Shown: one piece after another, positions 16,562 to 25,647 of the stretch
How the letters are laid out: the number at the start of each line of letters is the position of its first letter
How positions within the stretch are numbered: position 1 is the stretch's first letter
Assembly (NCBI GenBank): GCA_022826665.1
Contig: JAJDUK010000103.1
Location: forward strand, 62,001-126,000
DNA: 64,000 nt
Direction: 5' to 3'
DNA from: Alphaproteobacteria bacterium
GTDB taxonomy: Bacteria; Pseudomonadota; Alphaproteobacteria; UBA828
Notes under the pieces: model-generated
Databases searched by the model: none
Seen by the model: only the letters and a program-made list of their open reading frames with translations
What the model was told of the DNA's origin: nothing
Translations under genes and position numbers: made by a program

Positions 16562-17197
16562 ATGCCCGCCGAACCTGAAATCAAACGCGCCGTCTCGTTC
16601 ATCGACGGGCAGAACCTGTACCGGCACGCGAAGGACGCGTTCGGTCACCATCACCCCAACTACGATCCGCGCAAGCTCGCCGACGCGGTGTGCGCCGATT
16701 GCGGCTGGCTGAATTGCGGTGTTCGGTTCTATACCGGCGTTCCGAGCGCGGGCAGGTCGCCGATGTGGCATGGCTACTGGACGCGACGGCTGACCGCAAT
16801 GCGGCGAGCGGGCATCGTCGTCACGTCACGAAGCCTGCGCTATCGGGTCGAGAAAATCCGACTGTCTGACGGTTCGATCCACGAGCTTCCGGTCGAGCGG
16901 GAGAAGGGAATCGATCTCCGGCTCGGACTCGACGTGGTGCGCATGGCGCGAAACGCGGAGCTGGATGTGGCGATCATTTTCAGTCAGGACCAGGACCTCA
17001 GCGAGGTCGCGCGAGAAGTCCGCGATATCTCGCGGAGCACAGGGCGCTGGCTGAAGGTGGTTTCGGCTTTTCCTGCCGGGTCGAATGCGACGGTGCGACG
17101 GGGGATCGACCGGACCGACTGGTTCAGGATGGACCGGAGATTTTACGATGCCTGTCTCGATCCAAGGGACTATCGGCCGGATCGGAGACAGACGTAG
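16562..17197 (+). CDS. NYN-domain (PIN-like, LabA/DUF88) putative ribonuclease
   Basis: A 211-residue NYN-domain protein, a PIN-like nuclease fold often linked to RNA processing. The first catalytic-type aspartate is in SFIDGQNLYRHA. Further conserved parts are REKGIDLRLGLDVVRMA and VAIIFSQDQDL, each with acidic residues expected for metal binding. The start is set at the ATG giving MPAEPEIKRAVSF; an upstream GTG in frame would run through the hairpin at 16515-16547. No strong ribosome site is visible. It stands alone between the M20 gene and the ABC importer. The RNA target is unknown. Confidence 0.85.
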   Translation: MPAEPEIKRAVSFIDGQNLYRHAKDAFGHHHPNYDPRKLADAVCADCGWLNCGVRFYTGVPSAGRSPMWHGYWTRRLTAMRRAGIVVTSRSLRYRVEKIRLSDGSIHELPVEREKGIDLRLGLDVVRMARNAELDVAIIFSQDQDLSEVAREVRDISRSTGRWLKVVSAFPAGSNATVRRGIDRTDWFRMDRRFYDACLDPRDYRPDRRQT

Positions 17198-17273
17198 CGA
17201 GCTGTATCCGCTAAAAGCCTTCGAAGAGAGGCGAATCCTGTAGCGCGCGAGCATTCTACCGCACGCCGCAGCG

Positions 17274-17302
17274 TTGCGCAGCCGGCGCCGTGCGCCTACC
17301 CT
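17274..17302 (+). promoter_or_regulatory. Candidate sigma70-type promoter for the ABC importer operon
   Basis: TTGCGC at 17274-17279 and TACCCT at 17297-17302 with a 17-base spacer, about 55 bases before the binding-protein start. Both boxes match only partly, and GC-rich intergenic DNA yields such matches by chance. Confidence 0.3.
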
Positions 17303-17355
17303 GCGGCAGGGCGCGGGAGCGCGCATTCGATGAACTTAGGGAGGGGCTAGAACCC

Positions 17356-18603
17356 ATGTTCGACATCACTCGGAGAGGTTTGCTCAAGGGCACGGCGGGC
17401 ACCGCCGCATCGTTGGTGGCGGCTGGTCTCGCGGCTTCGCCCAAGGCTTTCGCCGACGACGACGAGATCGTCGTCGCCAGTATCTTCGACCAGTCCGGCG
17501 GTCTCGACATCTACGGCACGCCGATGACCCAGACCTGCGAGCTGGCGGTCGAGGAAATCAACGCGGCCGGTGGCCTGCTCGGCAAGAAGATCCGGCTGAT
17601 CAAGTACGACCCGCAGTCCAACATGGAGCTCTACGCCCAGTACGCCCAGGAAGCCGCGCTGAAGGAGCGCGTCGACCTGGTGCACGGCGCCATCACCAGC
17701 GCCTCGCGCGAGGTGATCCGCCCGATCCTGCGCCGCTTCCAGACGCTCCTCTGGTACAGCGTGATCTACGAAGGCGGCGTCTGCGACATCAACAATTTCG
17801 TCAGCGGCGTGACTGCCGTGCAGTGGGTGAAGCCCATGGCCGACTATGGCTTCAAGACCCACGGCAAGCGCTGCTACTACATCGGCGCCGACTACAACGC
17901 GCCCCAGATTATCGGCAAGTGGACCGAGGTCTTCGCCAAGGAACAAAGTTCCGAGGTCATCACCAAGGACTTCTTCCCCCTCGACGTGGCGGAGTTCGGC
18001 CCGGCCATCGCCAAGATTCAGGAAGCGAAGCCCGACTGGCTCTCCACCTGTCTCGTGGGTGCGGCGCACACCGGCTTCTATCGCCAGTGGTACGCGGCCG
18101 GCATGCTGAACGAGATCCCGATCGTCTCGGTGACCTTCGGCGTCGGCAACGAGCACGTCCAGCTCAGCGCGGAGGAAGGCAACGGCATCGTCAGCGCCCA
18201 GCCCTACTTCCAGGAGCTGCAGCTTCCCGCCAACGTCGAGTTCGTGAAACGCTATCAGGAGCGCTTCGGCGACGACGCCCAGTATCTCAACTCGGTGGGC
18301 ATCGGCGGCTACCTCGGCACCATGCTCTGGTCGCTCGGCGTCAAGGCCGCCGGCAGCCACGAGCGCGAGGATGTGATCGCGGCGCTGCGCAGCGGCGACA
18401 TTGCCTGGGACGGCCCGGCCGGGCACATGGTGGTCGACCCGGTCACCAATCACGTCATCCAGGACATGCACATGGCCGAATGCCAGAACCAGACCTGGAA
18501 CATCTTCGAGAGCTACTCGCAGATGTACCCGAGCGACGTGATCGACCGCTGCGACCTGACCAAGGATCCCGACATGAACGCCCACCTGGAGCCGATCATC
18601 TAG
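17356..18603 (+). CDS. Urea/amide-type ABC importer, substrate-binding protein
   Basis: A 415-residue periplasmic binding protein of the UrtA/FmdD group. The N-terminus MFDITRRGLLKGTAG is a twin-arginine signal with cleavage likely near AKAFA/DDDE. The mature part carries FDQSGGLDIYGTP, AVEEINAAGGLLGKKI and KYDPQSNMELYAQ, which are strong marks of the urea and short-chain amide binders. It delivers substrate to the permease and ATPase proteins encoded next. The start is chosen by AGGGAGGGG upstream and the Tat motif. No urease or amidase genes lie nearby, so the ligand may be an amide or amino-acid-like compound rather than urea. Confidence 0.9.
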   Translation: MFDITRRGLLKGTAGTAASLVAAGLAASPKAFADDDEIVVASIFDQSGGLDIYGTPMTQTCELAVEEINAAGGLLGKKIRLIKYDPQSNMELYAQYAQEAALKERVDLVHGAITSASREVIRPILRRFQTLLWYSVIYEGGVCDINNFVSGVTAVQWVKPMADYGFKTHGKRCYYIGADYNAPQIIGKWTEVFAKEQSSEVITKDFFPLDVAEFGPAIAKIQEAKPDWLSTCLVGAAHTGFYRQWYAAGMLNEIPIVSVTFGVGNEHVQLSAEEGNGIVSAQPYFQELQLPANVEFVKRYQERFGDDAQYLNSVGIGGYLGTMLWSLGVKAAGSHEREDVIAALRSGDIAWDGPAGHMVVDPVTNHVIQDMHMAECQNQTWNIFESYSQMYPSDVIDRCDLTKDPDMNAHLEPII

Positions 18604-18660
18604 GCGTTCTGAAGGCCGCAGCATAACGAGTGCGAAAGCACGCTTGACGACGGGCGCGCC

Positions 18661-19530
18661 GTGGATACCGCTGCGCTCCTGATCATCGAAGTGCTGAACG
18701 GGATTGCCAGCCTGGCGCTCGCCTGCGCCGGGCTGGCAATCATCTTCGGCATGATGCGGGTGATCAATTTCGCCCACGGCGAGTTCATGATGCTCGGCGC
18801 CTACACCACCGTGGTGTGCACCAAGACGCTGGGCATAAACATCTGGGTATCGATGCTGATCATCTCGCCGATCGTCGTCGGGATCATCGGCGTCATCGTG
18901 GAGCGGACCTTCATCCGCTTCTTTTACGGCCGCATGATCGACACGCTGATCGCCACCTGGGGCCTCAGCCTGCTGCTCATCGGCATCGTCACCGCGATCT
19001 TCGGCAACATCATCGAAGGCGTATCCGCACCGATGGGCAGCTTCGAGGTCGGCGTCTACAACGTCGCCCAGTACCGCATGGTGCTCATCGGCATCGTGAT
19101 CCTGCTCTTCATCGGCGTCTTCCTGGTGCTGACGCGCACCAAGCTCGGCCTGATCGCGCGCGGCACCATGCAGAACCCGGCGCAGGCTTCGGTGCTCGGC
19201 ATCAGCACGCAGCGCGTCTACATGGTGACCTTCGCGGTCGGCGCTGGCCTGACCGGGCTCGCCGGCGGCTTGCTGGCGCCGATCTCGCAAGTCATCCCGA
19301 CCGCCGGCGCGGCCTACGTCGCGCAGACCTTCATCACCGTTATCACCGGCGGCACCGGCGCCGTCACCGGCACGCTGGTCGCCTCGGGCGTCTTCGGCAC
19401 CGTGCGGCAGCTGCTCAGCTACGAGTTCACACCGGTGCTCGGCGGCGTCGGCCTGCTCATCGTCGCGGTGGTGATGCTTCGGCTGCTGCCCCAGGGCATC
19501 ACCGGCAAGATCTTCAGGCGCTCGCTGTGA
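18661..19530 (+). CDS. ABC importer permease, LivH/UrtB type
   Basis: A 289-residue inner-membrane permease of the branched-chain amino acid/urea family, with about eight hydrophobic segments and the diagnostic GMMRVINFAHGEFMMLGAY near residue 30. The start is a GTG at 18661 without a strong ribosome site. A small GTGC-GAAA-GCAC stem-loop lies 20-30 bases upstream, which could help keep more binding protein than permease by RNA processing. It pairs with the LivM-type permease whose GTG overlaps its stop. Confidence 0.93.
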   Translation: MDTAALLIIEVLNGIASLALACAGLAIIFGMMRVINFAHGEFMMLGAYTTVVCTKTLGINIWVSMLIISPIVVGIIGVIVERTFIRFFYGRMIDTLIATWGLSLLLIGIVTAIFGNIIEGVSAPMGSFEVGVYNVAQYRMVLIGIVILLFIGVFLVLTRTKLGLIARGTMQNPAQASVLGISTQRVYMVTFAVGAGLTGLAGGLLAPISQVIPTAGAAYVAQTFITVITGGTGAVTGTLVASGVFGTVRQLLSYEFTPVLGGVGLLIVAVVMLRLLPQGITGKIFRRSL

Positions 19531-20582
19531 CGGTTCTCGGCGTCAACCTGAGAAGCTGGGAGACCCTGGGCACCGCGTTGGTCGGTTTAGTCATGCTGGT
19601 GCTGCTGTTCGCAGGCCCGCACATCTTCGACCTGTTCCTGCTCTTCAAGGTGACGCTTTTCGTTGCCATGGCGATCTTGGCGCTCTCCATGGGCTTCATT
19701 TGGGGCTATGGCGGCATCCTCTGCTTCGGGCAGTCCGCCTTCTACGGCCTCGGCGCCTACACCTACGCCATCGCCGTGGGCAACATCGGCGAGAGCACGG
19801 GGCCCTTCTTCCTGGCGATCATCGTGCCTGCCGCCTTCGCCGCCCTGCTCGGCTACTTCATGTTTTACGGCCGCCTCAGCGACGTGTACCTCGCGGTGGT
19901 GACGCTCGCAGTCACGCTCATCCTCTACAACTTCATGCGCTCGACGGCGGGCGAGGAATACGTCATCGGCGCGCAGCGGCTGATGGGCTTCAACGGCATC
20001 TCGTCGATCCAGCCCATCAACTGGCCGGGGGACGGCAACGCTCTATTCTTCCCCGACGAGATATTCCATCTCGCGATGGGGTGCCTGATTCTCTGCTATT
20101 TCGGCCTCAAGCTGCTCAACCGCTCGCATTTCGGCCGGGTCGCCGTCGCGATTCGGGAGAACGAGCTGCGCGCCGAGCTGCTCGGTTACGATGTCCGTCT
20201 GCACAAGCTGCAGACCTTCACCATCGGCGGCGGCATGGCGGGGCTCGCAGGCTGCCTCGGCGTCAACTTCAACTCCTTCGTCAACCCGGATGTGTTTGCG
20301 CTTAATTTCGCGGCCGAGATCATCATGTGGACGCTGATCGGCGGCCTCGGCACTCTGGTCGGGCCAATGATCGGCTGCATCGGGCTCCTGATGCTAAAGT
20401 TCGAGATCGGCCAGCAGCAGATCACCAACACCTACCTGATCTTCGGCGGGATCATTATGGTATTCGTGCTGGCGGTGCCAGCCGGGCTGCTGCCCACCGC
20501 ACGCATGCTGGCGGAGCGTATTCTGCCCGGGGCGGGTTTCGGCGGCCCAGGCGGCGGGGGACGACAGGAGGCGGCGCGGTGA
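19527..20582 (+). CDS. ABC importer permease, LivM/UrtC type
   Basis: A 351-residue inner-membrane permease, partner of the LivH-type subunit. Family marks are LSMGFIWGYGGILCFGQSAF, the AIRENELRAELLGYDV cytoplasmic coupling segment and AGCLGVNFNSFVNPD. The GTG start at 19527 overlaps the previous stop as GTGA, indicating translational coupling; the open frame continues far upstream but only as an out-of-register reading of the LivH gene. The glycine-rich C-terminal tail is followed by a GTG start of the ATPase gene, again overlapping by four bases. Confidence 0.93.
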   Translation: MTVLGVNLRSWETLGTALVGLVMLVLLFAGPHIFDLFLLFKVTLFVAMAILALSMGFIWGYGGILCFGQSAFYGLGAYTYAIAVGNIGESTGPFFLAIIVPAAFAALLGYFMFYGRLSDVYLAVVTLAVTLILYNFMRSTAGEEYVIGAQRLMGFNGISSIQPINWPGDGNALFFPDEIFHLAMGCLILCYFGLKLLNRSHFGRVAVAIRENELRAELLGYDVRLHKLQTFTIGGGMAGLAGCLGVNFNSFVNPDVFALNFAAEIIMWTLIGGLGTLVGPMIGCIGLLMLKFEIGQQQITNTYLIFGGIIMVFVLAVPAGLLPTARMLAERILPGAGFGGPGGGGRQEAAR

Positions 20583-21319
20583 CCGACTCAGCAACGAACG
20601 GAGTGCCCATCCTGGAGACGCACGGGCTCACCATGCGCTTCGGCGGCGTGGTCGCGGTCGACGATGTCGACTTCTCCATGGATGAAGGCGAGCTGCGCTG
20701 CTTGATCGGCCCCAACGGCGCCGGCAAGAGCACCTTCTTCAAGTGCCTCACCCACCAGTACAAGGCGTCCGCCGGGCGGGTCCGCTTCCGGGGCGCCGAC
20801 ATCACCGGCTCCCACACCTACCAGATCGCGCGCCGCGGCATCGGCATCAAGACCCAGGTGCCGAGCGTCTTCGACGGCTTGAGCGTGCACGAGAACATCT
20901 GGGTCGCGGCCCGCCGCCATCACGGTCGCCGCGAGGCCAACCGCATCGTCGACGAGATTCTGGAGCGACTCCGGCTCGACCACCTCGCCAGCCGCGTCGT
21001 TGGCCAGCTCGCTCACGGCGAGCGCCAGCGGGTCGAGCTCGGCACCGTGCTCACCGGCGAGCCCGAGCTGATCCTGCTCGACGAGCCGACGGCGGGCATG
21101 ACGCACGAAGAGGTCAACCAGACCACCGACCTGATTCTCGAAATTAACAAGACCACGTCGATGATCGTCGTCGAGCATGACATGCAGTTCATCAAGTCGA
21201 TCGCGAAGCGGGTCACCGTGTTCCATCAAGGAGCGATCCTGATCGAGGACACCATGGCGAACCTGGAGAAGAACCAGCAGGTGCGCGACATCTACCTCGG
21301 CAAGCAGCACCCGGCCTGA
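20579..21319 (+). CDS. ABC importer ATPase, LivG/UrtD type
   Basis: A 246-residue ATP-binding subunit with Walker A GPNGAGKST, Walker B ILLDEP and the signature region QLAHGERQRVELG. The sequence LLDEPTAGMTHEE is characteristic of UrtD-like ATPases, and supports the urea/amide class for the whole importer. Translation starts at GTG 20579, overlapping the LivM-type stop. It works at the inner face of the membrane with the LivF-type ATPase encoded immediately afterwards. Confidence 0.93.
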   Translation: MTDSATNGVPILETHGLTMRFGGVVAVDDVDFSMDEGELRCLIGPNGAGKSTFFKCLTHQYKASAGRVRFRGADITGSHTYQIARRGIGIKTQVPSVFDGLSVHENIWVAARRHHGRREANRIVDEILERLRLDHLASRVVGQLAHGERQRVELGTVLTGEPELILLDEPTAGMTHEEVNQTTDLILEINKTTSMIVVEHDMQFIKSIAKRVTVFHQGAILIEDTMANLEKNQQVRDIYLGKQHPA

Positions 21320-21322
21320 GCC

Positions 21323-22027
21323 ATGCTGAGCGCAGAAGGCATCCGCGCGAGCTACGGCAGGATCCCGATCCTGCACGGCGTCGACCTCCAGGTGGCAGAG
21401 GGCGAATTCGTCGGCATCCTGGGCCACAACGGCATGGGCAAGACCACGCTGCTCAAGACCCTGATCGGCCTGGTCAAGACCACCGACGGCACGATTACCT
21501 TCGAGGGCGAGACCATCACGCGGGAACCGCCGCACAGGCGCAACCGGCGCGGCATCGGCTACGTGCCGCAGGGCCGCGAGATCTTCCCCAACGTGAGCGT
21601 GCGCGACAATCTCAGGCTGGGCTTTGCCGTGCAGAAGGTGGACGAGCAGGAGGTGCTCGACGAGGTGCTGGAGGAGTTTCCGCGCCTCAAGCCGTTGCTC
21701 GACCGCGCCGGCCGCGTGCTCTCCGGCGGCGAGCAGCAGATTCTGGCGCTGGCCCGCTGCCTCTGCGGCCGCCCGCGCCTGATCCTCCTCGACGAGCCGA
21801 CCGAAGGCATCCAGCCCTCGATCGTCGAAGAGATCGTCGAGATCCTCAAAACGTTGCAGGCCCGGCGCAAGCTCACAGTCGTGCTGGTCGAGCAGAATCT
21901 CGACTTCATCGCCGAGCTATCCCAGCGCGTGCTCATCATCCAGCGCGGCCAGTTCACCAGCGAAGTCTCGCCGTCGCAGCTCTCCGACCCCGACCTCGTC
22001 GCCGAGTTCGTCGGCATGGGCGGCTAG
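21323..22027 (+). CDS. ABC importer ATPase, LivF/UrtE type
   Basis: A 234-residue second ATPase subunit: Walker A GHNGMGKTT, signature LSGGEQQILALARCL, Walker B LILLDEP and the LivF-typical EGIQPSIV. It begins 3 bases after the LivG-type stop. It completes a full five-gene importer (binding protein, two permeases, two ATPases). The dioxygenase gene starts 16 bases downstream, so the transport genes probably share a transcript with the three enzymes that follow. Confidence 0.93.
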   Translation: MLSAEGIRASYGRIPILHGVDLQVAEGEFVGILGHNGMGKTTLLKTLIGLVKTTDGTITFEGETITREPPHRRNRRGIGYVPQGREIFPNVSVRDNLRLGFAVQKVDEQEVLDEVLEEFPRLKPLLDRAGRVLSGGEQQILALARCLCGRPRLILLDEPTEGIQPSIVEEIVEILKTLQARRKLTVVLVEQNLDFIAELSQRVLIIQRGQFTSEVSPSQLSDPDLVAEFVGMGG

Positions 22028-22043
22028 GGCAAAGCCAGAGCAC

Positions 22044-22847
22044 ATGCCCGCGCTCACCGACGCCCAGCGGCACGAATTCGAGGACCACGGCTACCTGCTC
22101 CTCCCCGCTCTCTTCTCGGAGGAGGAAATCGCGCCCCTCCGGGCCGAAGTCGAGACGGTGGCGTCGCGCGAAGGCCCCGAGGTGGTCCCGGAAGCGGAGT
22201 CGGACGCCGTCAGGCTTGTCTACGGCGCCCATCGCTTCAACGAGGCGTTCCACCGCCTCTCCCGTCATCCGCGCTGGCTGGCGCCGGTACAGGAGCTGAT
22301 GGGCGGGCCGGTCTACATCCACCAGTCGCGCCTTAATCCCAAGGCGGCGTTCCACGGTGGCTCGTGGGACTGGCACCAGGACTACGCCACCTGGTCGGAC
22401 CGCGACGGGCTCAAGGAGCCCAGAGCCTTCATGGTCGCCATCCTGCTGGACGAGGCCAACGCCGCCAACGGCCCGCTCATGCTGGTGCCGGGCTCGCACC
22501 ATTACGGGCTGATCGCCGAGGCGATGGACAACGAGGAATCGCCCGGCTACACGCTCTTCGTCATCTCTGACGAGCACCTTACCCACATCGTGGACGCGGG
22601 CGGCATAGAGCAGGTCACCGGGCCCGCCGGCTCGGTGCTGATCAGCCACGCCAACATGGTCCACGGCTCGGCCGGCAACATCACGCCTTGGCCGCGCCGC
22701 ATCTTCTATCTCAACGTCGCCGCCATCGATAACCCGCCCACCAGGTTCGAGCGCGCCGAGCATCACTGCACCCGCGACTGGGCGGCAGTCGAGCCCTTGG
22801 ACGACGATTGCCTCCGGGACTTCGCGTCGAGCGCGGCAGCCGACTGA
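22044..22847 (+). CDS. Phytanoyl-CoA dioxygenase-family (Fe(II)/2-oxoglutarate) enzyme
   Basis: A 267-residue non-haem iron, 2-oxoglutarate-dependent dioxygenase of the PhyH group. The metal facial triad appears as His-x-Asp in DWHQDYATW and a distal His in MVHGSAGN; the oxoglutarate-binding arginine is probably in PRRIFYLN. Bacterial members hydroxylate small molecules such as ectoine or amino acids. The gene lies directly behind the amide-type importer and ahead of a flavin oxidoreductase, so its substrate may be what the importer brings in. Confidence 0.88.
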   Translation: MPALTDAQRHEFEDHGYLLLPALFSEEEIAPLRAEVETVASREGPEVVPEAESDAVRLVYGAHRFNEAFHRLSRHPRWLAPVQELMGGPVYIHQSRLNPKAAFHGGSWDWHQDYATWSDRDGLKEPRAFMVAILLDEANAANGPLMLVPGSHHYGLIAEAMDNEESPGYTLFVISDEHLTHIVDAGGIEQVTGPAGSVLISHANMVHGSAGNITPWPRRIFYLNVAAIDNPPTRFERAEHHCTRDWAAVEPLDDDCLRDFASSAAAD

Positions 22848-22855
22848 GGAGGTCC

Positions 22856-23872
22856 ATGAAGTACGGATTCTTCATCCGCGGCCAGTTCCGCCGCGGCGAG
22901 GACATGAACGCGCGATTCGCGGACCTCTGCGCTCAAGCCGCGCTCGCGGACGAGCTCGGCTTTGACATTCTCGCCACCGGCATGCACTACGCTGCCTACC
23001 CGCTGCAGCAGTACCAGCAGCTCCCGCTGCTGGCGCGGCTCATGGTCGAGGCGCCCCGCTGCCGCCTGCTGCCGGGGATCATCCTGCTCTCGCTGCACAA
23101 ACCGCTCGATATCGCGGAGCAGGTCGCGACCCTCGACGTGATGTCGGGCGGGCGCATGATCTTCGGCGCGGGCCTCGGCTATCGCGAGGTGGAGTTCAAG
23201 GGTTTCGGCACCACCCAGGCCGAGCGCGTCATGCGGCTCGAGGAGAATCTGGAGGCCGTGGTCCGCCTCTGGACCGAGGACGGCGTCACTATGGCCTGCT
23301 CCCACTTCACGCTCGAGGACGCGACCGTCTCGCTCAAGCCGATGCAAGAGCCGCACCCGCCGATCTGGCTTGGCGCCAATGCCGACGCTGCGGTCGAGCG
23401 TGCGGCCCGGCTCGGCGATACCTGGTTCATCAACCCGCACCAGCGCATGGAGACCACCGAGCGCCAGCTCGTCATCTACCGGCGTGCCCTCGACGAGGCC
23501 CAAAAGCCCTTCCCCGCCGAGCTTCCGCTCATGCGCGAGATCTTCGTCGCCCGCACCAGAGCGGAGGCGGAGCGCCTCGCCCGCCCCTATCTGGAGGAGA
23601 AGTACAAGACCTATCACCAGTGGGGGCAGGACAAGGCCATGCCCAAGGGCGACGACGACCTCTCGCTCGACTTCGAAGAGCTGATGCGGGACCGCTTCCT
23701 CTTCGGCTCGCCCGAGGAAGTTGCGGAGCAGATCGCGGGCTACGAACGCCGCCTGGGGATCACCACCTTCATTCTCGGCATGGACTGGCTCGGCATGCCG
23801 CACGCGCAGGTGGCCGACAGCATGCGGCTCTTCGCCGAAGAGGTGGTGCCTCTGGTCGAAGGCGCGGCCTAG
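22856..23872 (+). CDS. Luciferase-like (LLM) flavin-dependent oxidoreductase
   Basis: A 338-residue TIM-barrel flavoprotein of the bacterial luciferase-like family: LADELGFDILATGMH, an EQVATLDVMSGGRMIFGAGLG segment that shapes the flavin site, and PPIWLGANADAAVERAARLG. These enzymes are usually FMNH2-dependent monooxygenases. The start is the ATG at 22856 with AGGAGG immediately upstream, eight bases after the dioxygenase stop. It is likely to act in the same pathway as the neighbouring dioxygenase and VOC protein. Confidence 0.9.
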   Translation: MKYGFFIRGQFRRGEDMNARFADLCAQAALADELGFDILATGMHYAAYPLQQYQQLPLLARLMVEAPRCRLLPGIILLSLHKPLDIAEQVATLDVMSGGRMIFGAGLGYREVEFKGFGTTQAERVMRLEENLEAVVRLWTEDGVTMACSHFTLEDATVSLKPMQEPHPPIWLGANADAAVERAARLGDTWFINPHQRMETTERQLVIYRRALDEAQKPFPAELPLMREIFVARTRAEAERLARPYLEEKYKTYHQWGQDKAMPKGDDDLSLDFEELMRDRFLFGSPEEVAEQIAGYERRLGITTFILGMDWLGMPHAQVADSMRLFAEEVVPLVEGAA

Positions 23873-23892
23873 ACCGGCGGCCCTCCTGCGCC

Positions 23893-24297
23893 ATGGCGGA
23901 GAGCCTCCACCACGTTCACATCTTCACCCGCGACATCGACGCGACCATGGCCTGGTGGCGCGACATGCTGGGCGGTGAGCTGGTCTACGACGGCGTGCTG
24001 GCCGGCTCCCGCAATGTCTTCATGCGCATCGGCAGCGGCGGCCTGCACCTCTACAACCAGCCGCCCCGCGATGAAGGGCGCGGCGCGGTCCACCACATCG
24101 GCATCCGCAGCGACGACCTGCGCGCCCTGGTCGCGCGCATGAAGGCGCAAGGCGTCGCGTTCCGCAGCGATATCCGCGAGTTCGGCACCTGGCGCTACAT
24201 CATGTGTGCCGCGCCCGACGACGTGCTGCTTGAGCTCTTCGAGTTCGACCCCGAGCACGAGCCGGCGCACGCGACCCGCTGGCTGCGGGAGGAATAA
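23893..24297 (+). CDS. VOC (glyoxalase/bleomycin resistance/extradiol) family protein
   Basis: A 134-residue vicinal-oxygen-chelate protein with the paired beta-alpha-beta modules. Candidate metal ligands are His in LHHVHIFT, His in VHHIGIR and Glu in LLELFEFD. Members include glyoxalase I, methylmalonyl-CoA epimerase and dioxygenases, so the reaction is undetermined. The ATG at 23893 follows the flavin oxidoreductase stop by about 20 bases. It is the last gene of the rightward run and converges on the TRAP operon. Confidence 0.88.
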   Translation: MAESLHHVHIFTRDIDATMAWWRDMLGGELVYDGVLAGSRNVFMRIGSGGLHLYNQPPRDEGRGAVHHIGIRSDDLRALVARMKAQGVAFRSDIREFGTWRYIMCAAPDDVLLELFEFDPEHEPAHATRWLREE

Positions 24298-24338
24298 CGA
24301 CAGCGGCACCGCAATCGTCGTCGCTGTCCCGTGCCCGT

Positions 24339-25643
24339 TCAGTGACCGAGCCGGATCGCGTTGGGCAGGAGGGTCACCACCTCCGGGACGAATGTGATGA
24401 GCAGCGCGAGCCCCGCCATGATCAGGAAGAACGGCAGCGTCGCGCGGGCGATCCGGCCGATCCGTTCCCCCGTCATCCCCTGGATCACGAACAGGTTGAA
24501 GCCGACGGGTGGGGTGATCTGGGCCATCTCCACCACGATCACCAGGAACACGCCGAACCAGATCTTGTCGAAGCCCGCCGTCTGCACCAGAGGCAGCGTG
24601 ATCGGCAGCGTCATGACGATGCTCGACATGCCTTCCAGCACGCAGCCGAGGATCGCGTAAAAGACGAGCAGCAAGATAATGAACGCGATGGGCGAAAGCT
24701 GGAGCGCCGCGATCTCGCTCGCAATCAAACGGGGTATGCCGAGGAAGCCCATGGCGATCGAGAGGAAGTACGCGCCCGCGATGATCAGGCCGATCATGCT
24801 GATGGTCCGAACCGCGCCCAAGCTTGCCTTGCGGATCGTCTCCCAGGTGAGCGTCCGCTGCACGGCGCTCACGATCAGCGCGCCCAGCACGCCCACCGCC
24901 GCGGCTTCGGACGGGCTGGCGATACCGCCGTACATCGAGCCCAGCACCGCGAGAATCAGGAACACCACGGGCACGAGGTGCCGCAGCCCGAGCAGCTTCT
25001 GGGCGAGGCTCATGCTCTCCGCTTCTTCCGGCACGACCGAAGGCTTCCAGCGCGCCCGGATACCGAGCCAGGTCATGTAGAGCACGGCGAGCATCAGCCC
25101 CGGAACGATGCCCGCGAGAAAGAGCTTGAGGATCGAGGTCTCCGAGAGCACGCCGTAGATGATGAGGATGATGCTCGGCGGAATCAGGAAGCCCAGCGTG
25201 CCGGCGCCCGCGAGCGAGCCCATCGCCAGGTCGCGGTCGTAGCCGCGCCGCAGCAGCTCCGTCAGCGTGATGCGCCCCACGGTCGCCGTGGTCGCGGCCG
25301 AGGAGCCCGAGATTGCCGCGAACATGGTGCAGCCCAGCACGTTCACGTGCAGCAGCCGCCCCGGCAGGCGGGTCGTCCACGGCGCAAGCCCGGTAAAGAG
25401 CGAGGCCGAGAGTCGCGAGTGAAACAGAATCTCGGCCATCAGGATGAAGAGCGGAAGAGCGATCAGCTCCGGCGTGGTGGTCGCGTTCCAGGTGAGCTGC
25501 GCGAGCAGCTTCTCCACCGGCATGGTGCGGAAGACGGCGAGGCTGGCCAGGCCGGGGGCGAAAAGCGCGAGCCCGACCCACACCCCGACGCCCAGCACCA
25601 GGGCGAGCACGCCGAGAACGGCGCCGGCGGCTGCGACGGTCAT
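24339..25643 (-). CDS. dctM: TRAP transporter large permease
   Basis: A 434-residue inner-membrane protein with about a dozen hydrophobic segments. The conserved block GCTMFAAISGSSAATTATVG and AGTLGFLIPPS are diagnostic of DctM. It forms the ion-coupled channel of a tripartite ATP-independent periplasmic importer with the small permease encoded 4 bases upstream and the binding protein beyond. These systems import organic acids driven by a sodium or proton gradient. Confidence 0.95.
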   Translation of the reverse strand: MTVAAAGAVLGVLALVLGVGVWVGLALFAPGLASLAVFRTMPVEKLLAQLTWNATTTPELIALPLFILMAEILFHSRLSASLFTGLAPWTTRLPGRLLHVNVLGCTMFAAISGSSAATTATVGRITLTELLRRGYDRDLAMGSLAGAGTLGFLIPPSIILIIYGVLSETSILKLFLAGIVPGLMLAVLYMTWLGIRARWKPSVVPEEAESMSLAQKLLGLRHLVPVVFLILAVLGSMYGGIASPSEAAAVGVLGALIVSAVQRTLTWETIRKASLGAVRTISMIGLIIAGAYFLSIAMGFLGIPRLIASEIAALQLSPIAFIILLLVFYAILGCVLEGMSSIVMTLPITLPLVQTAGFDKIWFGVFLVIVVEMAQITPPVGFNLFVIQGMTGERIGRIARATLPFFLIMAGLALLITFVPEVVTLLPNAIRLGH

Positions 25644-25647
25644 GCCC

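Noticed and set aside
17290-17355. An earlier ATG for the UrtA-like binding protein
   Set aside because: It would add 22 residues before the twin-arginine signal and overlap the candidate promoter. The ATG at 17356 has the ribosome site.
18816-19526. The long upstream extension of the LivM-type permease frame
   Set aside because: The extra 237 codons are an out-of-frame reading of the LivH-type permease and are rich in Arg and His, unlike a membrane protein. The GTG overlapping the LivH stop is the true start.
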